A stretch of DNA of 64,000 bases, from positions 16,696,509-16,760,508 of the forward strand of contig JADWOT020000003.1 of assembly GCA_036345935.2 (NCBI GenBank). Direction: 5' to 3'. The notes beneath the pieces are model-generated. The model saw nothing but the letters and a program-made list of their open reading frames with translations, was not told the origin of the DNA and did no database searches. Source of the stretch: Taenia hydatigena (lineage: Eukaryota; Platyhelminthes; Cestoda; Cyclophyllidea; Taeniidae). Made by a program: the position numbers and the translations under genes. Positions 23,014 through 35,620 of this stretch are shown piece after piece. Each line of letters begins with the position of its first letter. The first letter of the stretch is position 1.

Positions 23014-24864
23014 ATGCTGAATGGAGCTGCCACGGCAGCAGTCAGTCTCGCTCCCGCCTCAAATTTGGCTCATCACATCACCGAAATCCACGCCATACTC
23101 AACAACGACTCGAGTAGCGAGATCCACCCATTACGGTTTGCAGATGATAGAAGCAAACCTTTCATTTCACCTTCGACTGCAACTCTAACATCGGGCAGTT
23201 CTGGCTCTCCAATCACTGTTCTTCTTACTAATGAACACGAAGAAGATGATATCACCACCCGAATAAGCGGTGGCGATAGTGGCAGAAGAGAACAAACTCC
23301 AATACCTTCAGCTGCACGCAACCGAACTGAATTCTCTCCACCCTATCCGTTGTCTAGAATGTCTCAACCCAGTCGTGTGGTTCGACAGTCCAGGCAGGAG
23401 ACTCCACCGATCCATCTTTTGAAGCGTCTGAAAACTACCCTGTGGATTGACAGAGTGCTTCTTCTACTCGGTGTAATTTTACCTCTAACTTTAGGCATCT
23501 GTTTCTTCCTTGTCCACTCCTTCACAGATTTTGCTAGTTGTCGACCAGTCAAGGTGATCGTTGGCTCCTCCAGCAAGTTTGTCAATCAGGTGTGTCGAAC
23601 AAAGCTAATCCAAGTGATTCTCCAGGGTGCAAAGGATGCGGATAACGACGAGCGTATAACAGGAAGCCTTCAGCATGAATGCTTTCCAATAATTTTGATC
23701 CTTATCGCCTTGCTGAACTGGATACCACATCTGTGCTGGCGCTTGGTGGTTCGACATCCCATCTATCGTGATGCCTCTCTAGTGGCCTCTGAGCTTAGAA
23801 GCTTTCGAAAAACCGCCCAGCGTGAACTCATCTCCATTGCATCGAGTATCAACACCGTCCCGATTAGTTCCAATTTCATGCCAATGATCCAAGAAATTAG
23901 ATTCAAGAGTTCCACCCGTCCTACATCCACTCATCATCGCAGTAGTGAGGAGACGACACTTACGGAGCCTGTGGAGAACTTTCAAGCTCCGAAAATGGAG
24001 AATACAATCTCGCCTGTTGACACTGGCTATGAGTCGGATATGGACCTGCCTTCTGCTGCAGTGATGCATCTACCAAGACTACGGGTCAGTCGGGATGATC
24101 ATGCGCTAAATATCTTCCTCTCCGGTTGGCAAAACACTGATTTTTACATTCGTCGATTTATTGCAAAGCACACAGTCCTCGCCCTGTTTAACGTAACCAC
24201 ATTCTCCTTGGTTTTGGGTTTTTCAGTGGTCACCTACGGGGAACCTTTTTCCGGAAGTTTTTACTGTCGTCCAACAGAAAAATCCACCACTCTTCACATT
24301 TGCCTAGCTTCAACAACCTTTGCGCTCAACATGACGGCTTTCTGTCTTGGTGCTTTAGGTCTTGCTGGTTTAATCTGTTCAGGAGTCTTCTTTCATCAAA
24401 ATTTCTTACACAGTCGTGTCTACGGTGAATCCACACTTGCTTGCGGTACGAAATTCGACCTTCAATCGGATCTGGCTGCAAGTTTGGTCAGTCGACGCGA
24501 GGAAAACTTTTTCGCCGATTACGTTCGTCTACTAGCGCTAGCGCGAATGCAACAACGAGGTTCACTATTCGTTGCAAGGCGAGAAGTCTTCAACCTCCGT
24601 CTGTCCTACCTTCCTGGACTCACACGAACAGATTTCCACTTTATTAATCTCCTCTGCAAGGAGAATAGTCGACACTTTTCCGATGCAATGCAACTACGAG
24701 TCTGGCTTCTGCGTTACGTATTCCTATGTCGACGCTTTGGACCTCGTGTCTTTGGACGGAGTGTCTCTACCCCAAATGCAAATTTGCGTAGTGAGGACCT
24801 CTCGGCTCGGTTGGGGTTTAGTAAAGTTCGAATCAGAGTTGATGTATGTGATCAGTTTTGCTAG
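23014..24864 (+). CDS. pannexin/innexin-like four-pass channel protein
   Basis: One uninterrupted ORF of 616 codons. Hydrophobic segments lie at residues ~147-167, 223-244, 386-406 and 437-460. The first extracellular loop has cysteines 176 and 194 and the second has 418 and 430, which is the four-pass, two-cysteines-per-loop plan of the innexin/pannexin family. The TM1 stretch LGVILPLTLG and the TM2 stretch FPIILILIALLNWIPHLCWR resemble pannexins. The YYQWV motif usual in invertebrate innexins is absent. Such proteins form large-pore channels or gap junctions in the plasma membrane. The N-terminal ~135 residues are Ser/Thr/Pro-rich and cytosolic; the intracellular loop is long (~140 residues). 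The frame is open upstream to 22894 without another ATG, and a TTTTAG acceptor at 22905 could join an upstream exon, so 23014 is the first Met rather than a proven start. The extreme C-terminus may also be spliced differently. The family call rests on topology and TM1/TM2; LRRC8-type channels are the alternative. Confidence 0.68.
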   Translation: MLNGAATAAVSLAPASNLAHHITEIHAILNNDSSSEIHPLRFADDRSKPFISPSTATLTSGSSGSPITVLLTNEHEEDDITTRISGGDSGRREQTPIPSAARNRTEFSPPYPLSRMSQPSRVVRQSRQETPPIHLLKRLKTTLWIDRVLLLLGVILPLTLGICFFLVHSFTDFASCRPVKVIVGSSSKFVNQVCRTKLIQVILQGAKDADNDERITGSLQHECFPIILILIALLNWIPHLCWRLVVRHPIYRDASLVASELRSFRKTAQRELISIASSINTVPISSNFMPMIQEIRFKSSTRPTSTHHRSSEETTLTEPVENFQAPKMENTISPVDTGYESDMDLPSAAVMHLPRLRVSRDDHALNIFLSGWQNTDFYIRRFIAKHTVLALFNVTTFSLVLGFSVVTYGEPFSGSFYCRPTEKSTTLHICLASTTFALNMTAFCLGALGLAGLICSGVFFHQNFLHSRVYGESTLACGTKFDLQSDLAASLVSRREENFFADYVRLLALARMQQRGSLFVARREVFNLRLSYLPGLTRTDFHFINLLCKENSRHFSDAMQLRVWLLRYVFLCRRFGPRVFGRSVSTPNANLRSEDLSARLGFSKVRIRVDVCDQFC

Positions 24865-27800
24865 GCGTCGGACAGTGATTAGAGGCTACTTGTATATCTA
24901 TGTCCACACTTTCAATGCTCAACTTTCCTCTAATTATGACTTTTATTACCTATAGTGAAGGGTTGTAAAGCATTACCCCATTACTGCTGTTGAGATTTTT
25001 GCTTCCAAGGGCTTCTAGCTCATCGCGCCAGTCACAGGTGTTGGTTACCTTGATTCGTCCCTATTTTGACTTAGTGTTCTTTTAAAAGCCAACTTTATTG
25101 TGATGCCATTTTTAATCGTGCTTTTTTGCACAGAACCGAAAAGCCTTCTTGTTTTTCCATCTACAAATCTAATCAGTGTCAAAGGTCGTCATGCTTGAAG
25201 GGAGAAATCCTGGCATTCACCAGATATTTTAAACCATGCGCTTGTGGAAAACAAGACTTGTAGATACTGTCAGGTGGAAATAAACAAGCATTTGTGCACG
25301 GTTTTGAGTGTTTACGAAGTAACCTCATTAACACACATTCACAATGACACCAGCAGTCAGCGGATCCATGAGAAGTCATAAACGTTTTGTAAATGTCCAA
25401 AAATGTGAAGTAAAAGTGAGGAAATACACAAAAATAGGGCTGGAGCATCACTAGCTTCTGTACAGCTTTTAATAAATTTTCTTTTGATGTGGCAAAATTT
25501 TTAGTCAATTAATCACCCACAATAACTCCAAGACGCAGACGTCAGGTGTCAGGATTATTGAGGAGCATGTCTAAAAAATTTTAACTTGACAGCAAAGTTA
25601 AGTTGACTTGATTGTAAGAACGCCTTTTTGTAATTAAATCGTTCTGCTATCCAATCAAAATCGTAAGTAGTGTTTTCAATTCTATGAAATCGGTGGTGCG
25701 ATATCCAAAGCAAGCAAAGAGGTGGGAAAATCCAGTCATTCAAATATCCACATGGAATTACACCTTTAGAGGTGACCAAAAGTTTAATCCATTCACATTT
25801 TTGGATCTTCGATGTCCATGAGTATTGTCATCCCTTAACGTTGACAGTGATTGGGGGTGATGCACAAGTGCATTTTATAGAACGCACATGTGTGGATTCT
25901 TGAATAAAATGTAGCGGTAACAGCTTTACGAAAGTAAACATTTTCTCTCAGTGTAGTTAGAAATGTTACTAAAAGTGCACAACAGAAAGGTGGGATGGTC
26001 TGAAAGCCATTCATATCCAGTCGTTCATGCAAATTTCAAGCAGCACCAATTGGAGCCGGGTAAACACCGACTATGCGCCTCGAATACCCTAAAGGATTAA
26101 GGAAAACGCAATCCAAACTTCCTGGTCAACCTTCCGTTGTTAATTCCAGTGGTCATATTGCGTGTAGTAACCTTCATATCTCTCCGAATGCAGAGCCTTC
26201 ACAGATTCAAGTGTGATTATGCTTCAAACGCGACACATGGCTGTGACATGTCTGACCGAATGCTAAAGTCTGGACCGGGGATGATGCGCACGAGAAGTTC
26301 ACTCTGTGATTGGTGGACAGTGGACGTGAGTCATGGAGATGGGCTATTAAATTTGCATCTCAACGTTTCAAGGTTGGCAATGTGGAATGGGGTAACGTCT
26401 ACTGTGTTTAAGTGCTTTAATAAAAGGTGCTTAATTTGAGACGGAACAATGGTTGGCTCAATAAATGATTTTACTCAGGAGCTAACACTTCCGCTGATGT
26501 GCGCGAGTGGATGAGTAGGATATTTCAAAAAAAGGGCGGTGGAATCTCGAAGCGCCTACTTTCTATTGTCATTCCACACATTCTGTTGTACTGCAAAGAG
26601 AGGACCCATGCTTGTGACATTTGAGTAACTGTGAACAAAACTTTATCATTAGCTAAGTTAGTTGAAGCCATTTTGGATTTTTTGATCGAAATTATATTTT
26701 CTGAACAAGGGGATAGTTGAAGGTGAAATCTCAGTAATACCGTTTAAAGCGTATAAAATTTTAACAGGGATCTCTCTTAGGAAAACCTAAGGAAATTAAT
26801 TTCATGTCACTCATTAGAGACCTAGAAAAAGAGACATTTTACAACAAATACTACTGGGTGCGAAAAGGACTTCGGAAGGACCGACGACTACTACTCAATT
26901 TATTTGCTGTTCCATCATCATAGCCGCAATTTTAGTTACTTCCAGATCAAGGGCTAAATACATCCATTTTGCTGTTCAAAACTCAGCAAATTCAGCCAAC
27001 TAGTAGTTTCATGCTACATAGTTTTGGCTTCGGACTGATGGTGGAAGGGTTGAGCAGGTCACTACTGGATTCAGGCGCCAAGGCTTACTTCTGAAGTTAT
27101 TATTCCAAATGTAGAGAACTAAATTTTTGCAAGACCAATTTAATCTCCTTGCCGATGCCACTTGATTTCGTAAAGATCTCTCAAAACGCAAGAATTTGGG
27201 AATATTTACTATAAAATTTCCTTTTACGAAATCCCTCAAGCGGTTATCAGGCTGAGCTGCTGTGCCTTCCGCACTTGTCTTTTTTTAAACCCTCCCGGAG
27301 ACAAAATACTCGCCTATGCGGCGTTTGACTACAAAGACACTTCAATCGACTGTTTATTTTAACTGTGGAGGTAGGGAATGTCTTAAAATTTGGGTCAGAT
27401 GCAGGTTAGAAATCCAAGGTTGGTATATTTATATTTCCCCTGTGGTGATACCCCAGTTTGCGTACTTACTACATTGCTGTCTAGCTGTAGCTAAGGTACG
27501 GATACCGCCCTGTTACACGACTTCCATCCCGTATCAGGTGGACCCCTATGGGAATGGAGTGCAGCAGTTTAATGGCAATCATTTGTGGTCTTTAGGTTGC
27601 AAGTAGGTTGGCATTTTGCTCAGTTTTATTAAGAAATCCATAGTTTTACAAAGTTCAGTATTTGGCGAGAGTCATCGGTAAATACGAGCAAGATGAATAG
27701 GTAATTGAAAAAAATGGGCCACAGCTGAGACCTACATCGTGATCTGAGTAGAAATTTAATTGTAATCAGGGAGCTTGATTCCCTAATAATATCCTCCATA

Positions 27801-28939
27801 AAATGTATGGGTTGCCATTTTCCTTCATGATGCAGGGGCGAAACAGTGTACTTTTGCCAGTATCACATGAGACATTATTATAGGCTGAATGCCTGATGAA
27901 GTAATTACTGGAGTTGGGGGAGAAGGAGGAGTGGAACACCAATTACTCAAGTGGAACCATGAATAATCGAGGCTGGTTTGTGGAGGGAGAACGGAAGGCT
28001 ACTTACAAGAATAATTTCCCGAGTGATTCTTTGCAAACCTTGTAATTCTGACTGAAGCATTTATCAAACTCCATCTTAATGAAAAATGGTATGCCTTAAG
28101 TTGGGCACCGACTATTTCATCATCTCAAATTAGAATCATCCGTCACCCTCAAAGGTGACTAACTATTGAAGGTGAAATGAATATCTATTGGAGTAGAACC
28201 TCGAGTAGGGCTGAAACCAAAGTATATTTAAAGCCCACTAGAAATGGGACACACATTTTTGATTATGTTAGGCGAAAAAATATCTACTGTCGAATTTATA
28301 GATCAAACACTGGGACTACATTCTCTCACGATTTGGATATTAGACATTACTACGTTATTTCAAACTACATAACTCGTCTTCTGTATGCTAAGGCATCGTA
28401 AAAGTTGGGGACCAACATGCCCACCTATGTCGTGCATCGCGGACATTACGGCCCCCACGCGCAGAACCTTTGTCACTCTTTAATACATCTTTTCAGACGA
28501 AGATTGTAAGAGGTTTTCCCAACATCGAATAAATGTGAAGGCAATAAAGCATGTTCAAACTGACATTCATTAGGCCACTTTACAAGGATTTTTACTAGGA
28601 GGGAATCAGGCCAGGTTAAGGATGTCCCATTTAATCATAAGTGCAGTGACCCGAGTCGTCCTCGAAGCTGTGCTACGACAAAGCAACATGGTGGAGTTCA
28701 CCGAAACGTTGGAAGGTTGTTAGCATAGCCGAACGTTATGCGGTAAAGCTGAAGTATGGCACGTGGTTAATCAAACTATCAAATTGAGTCACAAGATCAG
28801 AACGCTGGTTTTGCAGCTTCATCCTTATTCCTACTCATCACTTTCTATTAAAAATGAGTAAATATATAAGTCCTGCTTGTAGTGGTAACAATGTAAGACT
28901 GGTTTATTTATCCCTTGAATTAAATAATGGACTAACTGC
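24865..28939. other. no gene recognised
   Basis: The first part should hold the 3' UTR of the pannexin-like gene. I see no canonical AATAAA within the first 300 bases on the plus strand. A scatter of ORFs up to 109 codons (25179-25508, minus) is at chance level. Confidence 0.45.
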
Positions 28940-29470
28940 GGCTCTACCACTGTACCCTAAGCAGGCGGCCCAGTCTTTTGCCAATGCTAGTAGCCAAAAG
29001 TCCTACTGTTTGTTGTTAATGCGCATTTAGCCCAAGTCTCGTGTATTTTTTGTCTTCAGAAAAGTGACGAGGAGCTACTTTGATAATAACGGAAAGCAGG
29101 CCTTACTCTAAGGGACATAATCTAATTTCTCCTGCTGGGTAAAAAACTTAGCGAGGTAGGGGAACTTCATGGGCGGCGGATAGGAGAATTTGTAAAGACG
29201 CCTAACAGAGTTGAAGGTGATCTACATTTGGCGGTTCTGAGGTAAAACTAAAGTGGCAATGGGGTGCAAACACAGCAGTCATCGGATAAGTCTGCTTTTA
29301 CGTCAGTATTCCTAAGACTATGGATGGACCTCCGAGACGGGCTGTTCACTCCCCTTCCCCAATGCAGTTTGTAAATGGAAAGAGGCTCCAGCGGGGTTGC
29401 TATCAAATGTTTTCTTTGTTGCATGCAAATTCGACGACTGACACGCCTAATAGCGGTCGGTGTTAGAGAT
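28940..29470 (+). repeat. dispersed repeat family 2
   Basis: The head has AGGCGGCCCAGTC and GTCTTCAGAAAAGTGACGAG, followed by CGGAAAGCAGG and AAAGACGCCTAACAGAGTT. The right part (GACGACTGACACGCCTAAT) resembles 7441-7462. Confidence 0.45.
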
Positions 29471-31854
29471 TAACCAACGGAAGTGCTGAGGTTGACGCTC
29501 AAGGGGAGGAAGCGAGTATGTAATGCTTAAATTGCTTGCTGAACGCTGAATTTCGGTAATTTGGCTGCCTTAGGGTCTTCTTTTTTACGACCCTGACGTG
29601 CAGTACATCCTCCCTCCTGTACCTTGACAATCCATATCCTGCCCTAGGATTAAGTATTCTTTTGCCTTCAGGGAAGCCAAAATATAGTTTCTAGCAATAA
29701 CCGCTCGGCTTAAAGTGCAGTGATTACTTGTGACTCCCTGAAAGGAAATTAAATTGAACTTCGATCTATTGTTCTGTAAGTAGCTTAATAAGTAGTGTGT
29801 AAGATAATTGTCCAAGATTACGTAAGGCTTTCCAGTCTTCACTACATCAAACTCATTATTAGAGCTATTTTAGGTGCCGCCTTACTTTATAGTGGCTTTA
29901 AGGATAGCTCAAGTGCTACGGATTAATTACTTTCTTTCTTGATGGACCTGGATACATAAACTCAGGTGAACATTGGTTCCCCTTTCGTAATCAAAAACCT
30001 ATAAAGCATAATTCTAACCCCAAAATACGTAAGCTATTCACAGCAGTATTGCTGATGACCTAAGTTACATTCAAATGACCCGCGATATTTGGTGGTCAAC
30101 GCTTACAAATCGCTTTAGATGAAGGGACCACTGCGCACTGCTTTCTGGCTCTTTCATGCAGATACACTTTACTGGTCTTCACTTCTTAATTGCTCGACCC
30201 GTTTCATTCCTTTTAATTTATTTTTGATTTCTATTTTAAGCTGACATGCATTGAACTACCCAATTTCTCTGGCCTACTTAGTTTCAAACTCATTTTGGGC
30301 GTTTCATGGCATGCGAATGGTGCAGGATGGTAGATTCATCAAATCTCACGCACTACTTCAAAGTAAACGTGATATGAGTCTAAAGTATGGCAGTAATTGA
30401 AACTCTTTCAAGTAAATAGTCCACTTTTCATAGCTGAGAAACGCAAATTTACTGTCAGTTGTAGCGATGAAAGGAGTTAATTTCTAATGGAAGAAAATGA
30501 AACTAGTACAACTTCAAGATCGACTAATGTAAAAATGAGAAGTGCATTAAATAGTGAGATGGATCCACTCCATGGAAAATGAGTCGGTATGATGCAGATT
30601 AAATTGTCATTGTTGTTAATGGATGCAGAACTGTTTCTCCGTTGTTTAATGAGCCGTCCTGGATGGAATGAATACTGACGGTTCCTGTAGCTCTGCACCT
30701 TATTGCAACAGTTTAGCTATCAAAAATTGAAAAGATTGTTGAATAGAAAAATTTGAATGGCGGTTCCAGTCCATTCGCTTAAAGTTTGATACTTAAGGAT
30801 GAAATCGCAGCTTACCACAGCCTTCATTATCCATAACGGCTATTTAAAGGATGTAAATTATTAGTTGTCTTAGGTTCTAAGGCGGAAGGGACATGTAGAT
30901 ATTGAAAATAAACCAACCATCATTTACCACCAGCATTAATTCACCGAGACAAGTCGAGACCACCCTCCACTCACAAACTACTTTCTAGGTGACTGTGACT
31001 GGGAGGCGGAACAGAATTTCAAAAGAGAAGGAATCGAGTCTGAAATACTGGCAGTACATTGTGCTAATGATTAAGAGGGCAAAACACTTGCTATTCTCAC
31101 ACATTACTGTCTAAAGTCACTTTTTGCTTCAGTCACTTCCTTCATTTAATTGCATGAGGGATTTTTGATAAAATCGACATTGCATTTTGGTGTCATCTCT
31201 TTCCTTAACTCTTTTGCATGGCAACAAATTAGACCTTACTTAAAAATATGAGGATGAAAATTCTTAAGCTCAAGCATCTCTTGGATCATTCCCATTGGTA
31301 CGATTACGTATTTCTGTGATTGATGCGATTACTGTGCAGTGATGAAAGAGTAGTTTATAGCTGAGATGCAGCTTTGTCTAAGTCGAAACACCAATTGCCG
31401 CTCAAAACTTATGTGGATCCTAGAGACCCCTCTGACGGCGGAATGTATGATGTAGGCGTAGACAACGGCCAGAGGCTGCTGGTATGGTCCAGGGGTTACA
31501 CAGCCCAGCGGAAGTACAAAGGTTAGAGCCTTTAGGGTGTCGTCTTCGGCGCTACCTTTCACCAGTCTTTTGAGTTGTCCATCACACCGAATTGGCTGCT
31601 GTAGGGAAACATCCACGAAACGATCTCCCTAGCCATTAAAATTGCGTACGTCGCAGATTTCTCTTGGCCATTCCTATAAAAGCAGGGGCTTTATCCTTTT
31701 TGAGAACTGTATTGGGAAAGAAGAAAGTAATTTTGATAAGTATCTCAAATGCGCATCGCTAGTAGTAAGGAAACTGACCCCAAAGAGGAGCCATTTAACA
31801 AAGAATGGGATCAAAACAGCATCATAGAGATGAGGTTTCGTGACTCTACTTCGT
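29471..31854. other. no gene recognised
   Basis: Only short ORFs. Around 31490-31530 the words CAGCCCAGCGGAAGTA and GAGCC recur at 39405-39435, so a repeat fragment upstream of family 1 copy A is possible. Confidence 0.4.
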
Positions 31855-32160
31855 TGCTGCCCAGCTGGTTAGTGGAGAGTTGAAGGAGATGTCGTGTGTT
31901 TAAACAGTTGATGTCCTAATACCAATATCGTAGACAGCCCCGTCGCAAACTTTTCTAGGCAGTCTATGGCCACGGTTAGTGTCGCTTCAGTTGTTACTGG
32001 CTTTTCTGCAGAGCCTGGGATTGGAACATTTGCCAGACGTTGACGGCATTTATAACCCTTACTACTGTGGGGATCACCACACCCATCAAGATTATTTGTT
32101 ATTTTTGATCGGGGCTGCTTTTAGCTGCCACTACTGAAGCACCTGAAACTTCTTTTGAAG
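31855..32160 (+). repeat. dispersed repeat family 1, copy A
   Basis: About 300 bp. Anchors: CCAGCTGGTTAGTGGAGAGT at the left, GTGTCGCTTCAGTTGTTA in the middle (31979), then GGGATTGGAACATTTGCC and GATCGGGGCTGCTTTTAGCT near the right. The same order is seen in copies B and C. No coding capacity. Confidence 0.6.
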
Positions 32161-34989
32161 ACGAAGGAAAGCATATTACAGGTAAGACAGCACACAGTAA
32201 TGCGTAATATAATGTGGTATGCCACTGTGATGGCTCGGAGGCAGCGCCTCACGACGTAAGTACATAGACGGAACCTTCAGCGACCTTGGAAGCAAAACGA
32301 CGGGTTAAAATAGTCAAAGGACCATTCTTGTGCTTTTATAATTTTGGAAGCTGAGAATTCGGAGAGCATTACGCTACTTAAATGTATCGCATTAATGCCG
32401 GCCTAAACTCTCAATCTCCCTTAAATTCAATCCAAATAGTCACACATCGAAGTAATATTTCAACTTGATTTCTCCAAGTTAATAATTTGGATATCACTCC
32501 AAATTCCACAATTTGACAAGCACATTAATGGCAGACCTGTCTTCGCATGAATGACTTGAGTTTGAAGTAAACACAAGGGTAGACTAATTCAATAATGTTT
32601 AGACTGATGTGTAAATTCAGGTCACCTTGGCCACCATTCTAGAGGTCTCAGCCGAATCTGTTCACTGGTAGCAACAATTCTAAGCCTAGTGTAGGCACAT
32701 CGCCTTCTGTGATGCGTAGTTGAGGAAAATGGATAGTGAACATCGGCGTCCTGAAACGGTATGTCGAGAGACCTTCATAAATAAATTATTGCAACTTGGA
32801 TTGTCGGACAGTGGTAGTGATTAAATTCAATTTCAGGGAACATGTATGCTGGACTATTCCTTCGCCTTGCATCATACCCACCGGCTTTAAGCTGGGCCGC
32901 GAAGCTAAATGTTTTAAATAAGAAATCTATCGCAACAGATGAGTGTATGAGATTGGAACTTCCCCAACAGAAGACAAATGCGTTCAGGGCTTTTTGGCGG
33001 GAGGCGGTCGGTACTTATGACCCTCTTGACTAATCAGACGCCATCGGTCCTCCAGGGAGGTATGCACCCTGAGCACGCCTAAAATGCGACATCTGTATCC
33101 CGCTTTGCTTCGTACCACTTTATTTCATCTTGATAAAACTGATATGGCTAACAAGATACTGACATTGACGTTACACTTATGCAAAAAAATGCAATCTCCT
33201 AATTGAATGCTGCCTAACTTTGAGGTAAAGTTGTGTTTTGCTTGGTATCATAAGCCACTAGCGATTAGTCGAGTGATGTATCTGGCTCCATTAGGACGTA
33301 AAAGTCTAAGTCTAGTCCAAACAAAGTCACAAAATATTAAAATTTCTATCTTCATAACAATAGCGTTTTATGGTTCACACCTCTCGCCAATGATCAAGAT
33401 GCGGTTCCATGAGTGCATTAACAAGCTTTCCGTATAATTCACCGATTTTTGGATCATAATAAGTACCGGCGAGACTGATCGGTATTTACTGTGCCTGCTT
33501 TTTTTTAGAGCCAAGGAGGTTCAGGAAACGCTGGTGCAGATTTTGGCCTATCCAGGTGAAATGTTAATGACAGTCGGAGAGCGTGAGTCATTGGAACCAG
33601 GTGGTGCTGGTAACGAAACGTGTTGACGCCCTCTAGCAGGGGACGCAGATGTGAGGGTTAGAGGTGCTAAAATCTGGACACTTTGGCATGAGTACTCGAG
33701 CGTGTGAGATGGACATCGGTTAGGCATTTCAATTTCTTGTCTATTTACAATAGGCGCTAAATCTATATGTGTGAATAAGCTCTGCTGTCTGGTTATGTCA
33801 TTGGCCTTGGAGTCGTTTAGTAAAGGTTAAAATTCGTTTTTTTCTTGTTTAGATTAAAAACCCCGTGTTCTTTTGAATGTCTCCTTTACGTTTGTGAAAA
33901 ATAGTTACTTGTTGGTCAATGGTCTGTAGCAGAAGCTCTTTTCTGACAGCCAATCTTGACCCACTCCATATCTCGTCAGCCCTACAATAGTATCCATGGC
34001 CACTTTCCTTCACAGCCATTGTTTCAATCAGAAGGGTCTCGTTAGCCTAAGGACCTGCCCTCACCTCTACACCAGTGGTTTCCCAGCTCTTCTACTTGCC
34101 AATCATTAAGACTACCTCCAGACTCATAAACCTTACGTACTTTGAGGTATTTGTAATGTTGCATGGGCGACAGCGTACTGGGGTAGTCCGGACGCTTTTT
34201 ACCCACCTCGACGAATGCAATTTTCCTTTTGCTGACGCTTCAAGGCACGCTGGTGGCTACATAAAATTGCCGATTAATTACGGAAGCATCATAGAACAAA
34301 GGCCTCGCAAGAGGTCACTAATGAAGGATTTTAAGAACTTCTCAACTTTTGCAGTATGCTAGACCTGAAGTCTGATCGCTGCTCGGTTGATCCGAATTTA
34401 AAAGGATCAAAATTGCATCATTGAAGGACTTCTTGCCACATCTATGTTGAAAAGCAAAATAAAGAGGAAACTGTGGCGCCGCTCCATGTTACACTAATTC
34501 GGGGACAACGCATTTATAAAATGACAATAAAAAGGAAATATGGAATGGAAGCAGGACGAGGCGACTCCTGGGAATTACTCTGCACTCGGCATTTATTTGA
34601 AGGCGCTTGTTACAAGATGAATGCTCCTGATGGCGGAATACATGGAATGTATTCGTGAATTAGGGAACAATCAGCAAGTCGCAAAAACTAAAACACGATA
34701 ACACCTCACTGTTTTATGCCCTTCATTTCTGTAGAACGCCGCTGAGCTGACTAAAGTGAGAAATATAACCTTATCTAATCTTCACATTGTTCTATGCAAG
34801 TCTTTGTTGGTTTCATGTGCTCAGGTCTCAATTGCTGTAGTAAGAGGATCTGTTCAAGTTCCCAAGTCGTGCCATGTAATGTATAAGACAACGAATTACT
34901 TCTGCATGATCCATGTTACCATTAGCCTTAAACCATTAGTATTTATCTTATTTTACAAAATTAGCATTTAGCTTGTTTAACGCTATGTT
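32161..34989. other. no gene recognised
   Basis: ORFs below 100 codons (longest 34075-34362, plus), none with a recognised motif. Confidence 0.45.
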
Positions 34990-35620
34990 TTAGTTTTACA
35001 GGCACGTGAGGCTCCGCTTACCGTACTTCCTAAGGCCGGCTGGGCCTCTGGACCAGGCCAGAAGTTCCTTCAGCTCTCCTGTGTGTCATCAATGTACATT
35101 CTGCCTCGGCGATGTTTTCTTTTGCATTCAGAAAAGTATCAAGGCTCTACATTGTTGGCGGCGGAAGATAAACCCGATCAAATGGAAATTCTACTTTGAT
35201 ATCTATTGCTGAATGCTAAGCCTTAACGTGATAGGAGAAGGGCATGCGCCAAGGATGAGAGAATCGGTGACTACCTCAAAAATAAGGATTGAAAATGACG
35301 TCAGCATTCGGCGAATGCTCAAGTTCTGTGGGCTTAAGGAGATTCTATTAATAACTGAAGTGATACTAGCCGCGGCCATTAGTAATTTGAAAAAGTTCGC
35401 TGTGGAGCAGTCTGTAGTACTCGTATGAAGGTGTCAACGAAATAAACATGCGATATCGTCTCCATTTACCTACCAGCTGGATAAAACACGGGGAAAAACA
35501 GCAAGGGGTACAGACTCGAAATCCTACCCTTACGAAGCTATTTTGAGCTCCAGCATTTATTAAATGGGTAATTGGTCTAATGACTACCGATAAGCATACA
35601 AAATAGCTTGCACAAATCCC
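34990..35620 (+). repeat. dispersed repeat family 2
   Basis: Head: GGCCGGCTGGGCCTCTGGAC and TTTGCATTCAGAAAAGTATC, then GGCGGCGGAAGATA. The right half (CTGTAGTACTCGTATGAAGG, TGACTACCGATAAGC) matches 7245-7275 and 7441. A 103-codon minus-strand ORF (35366-35677) overlaps it and is not convincing. Confidence 0.45.
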
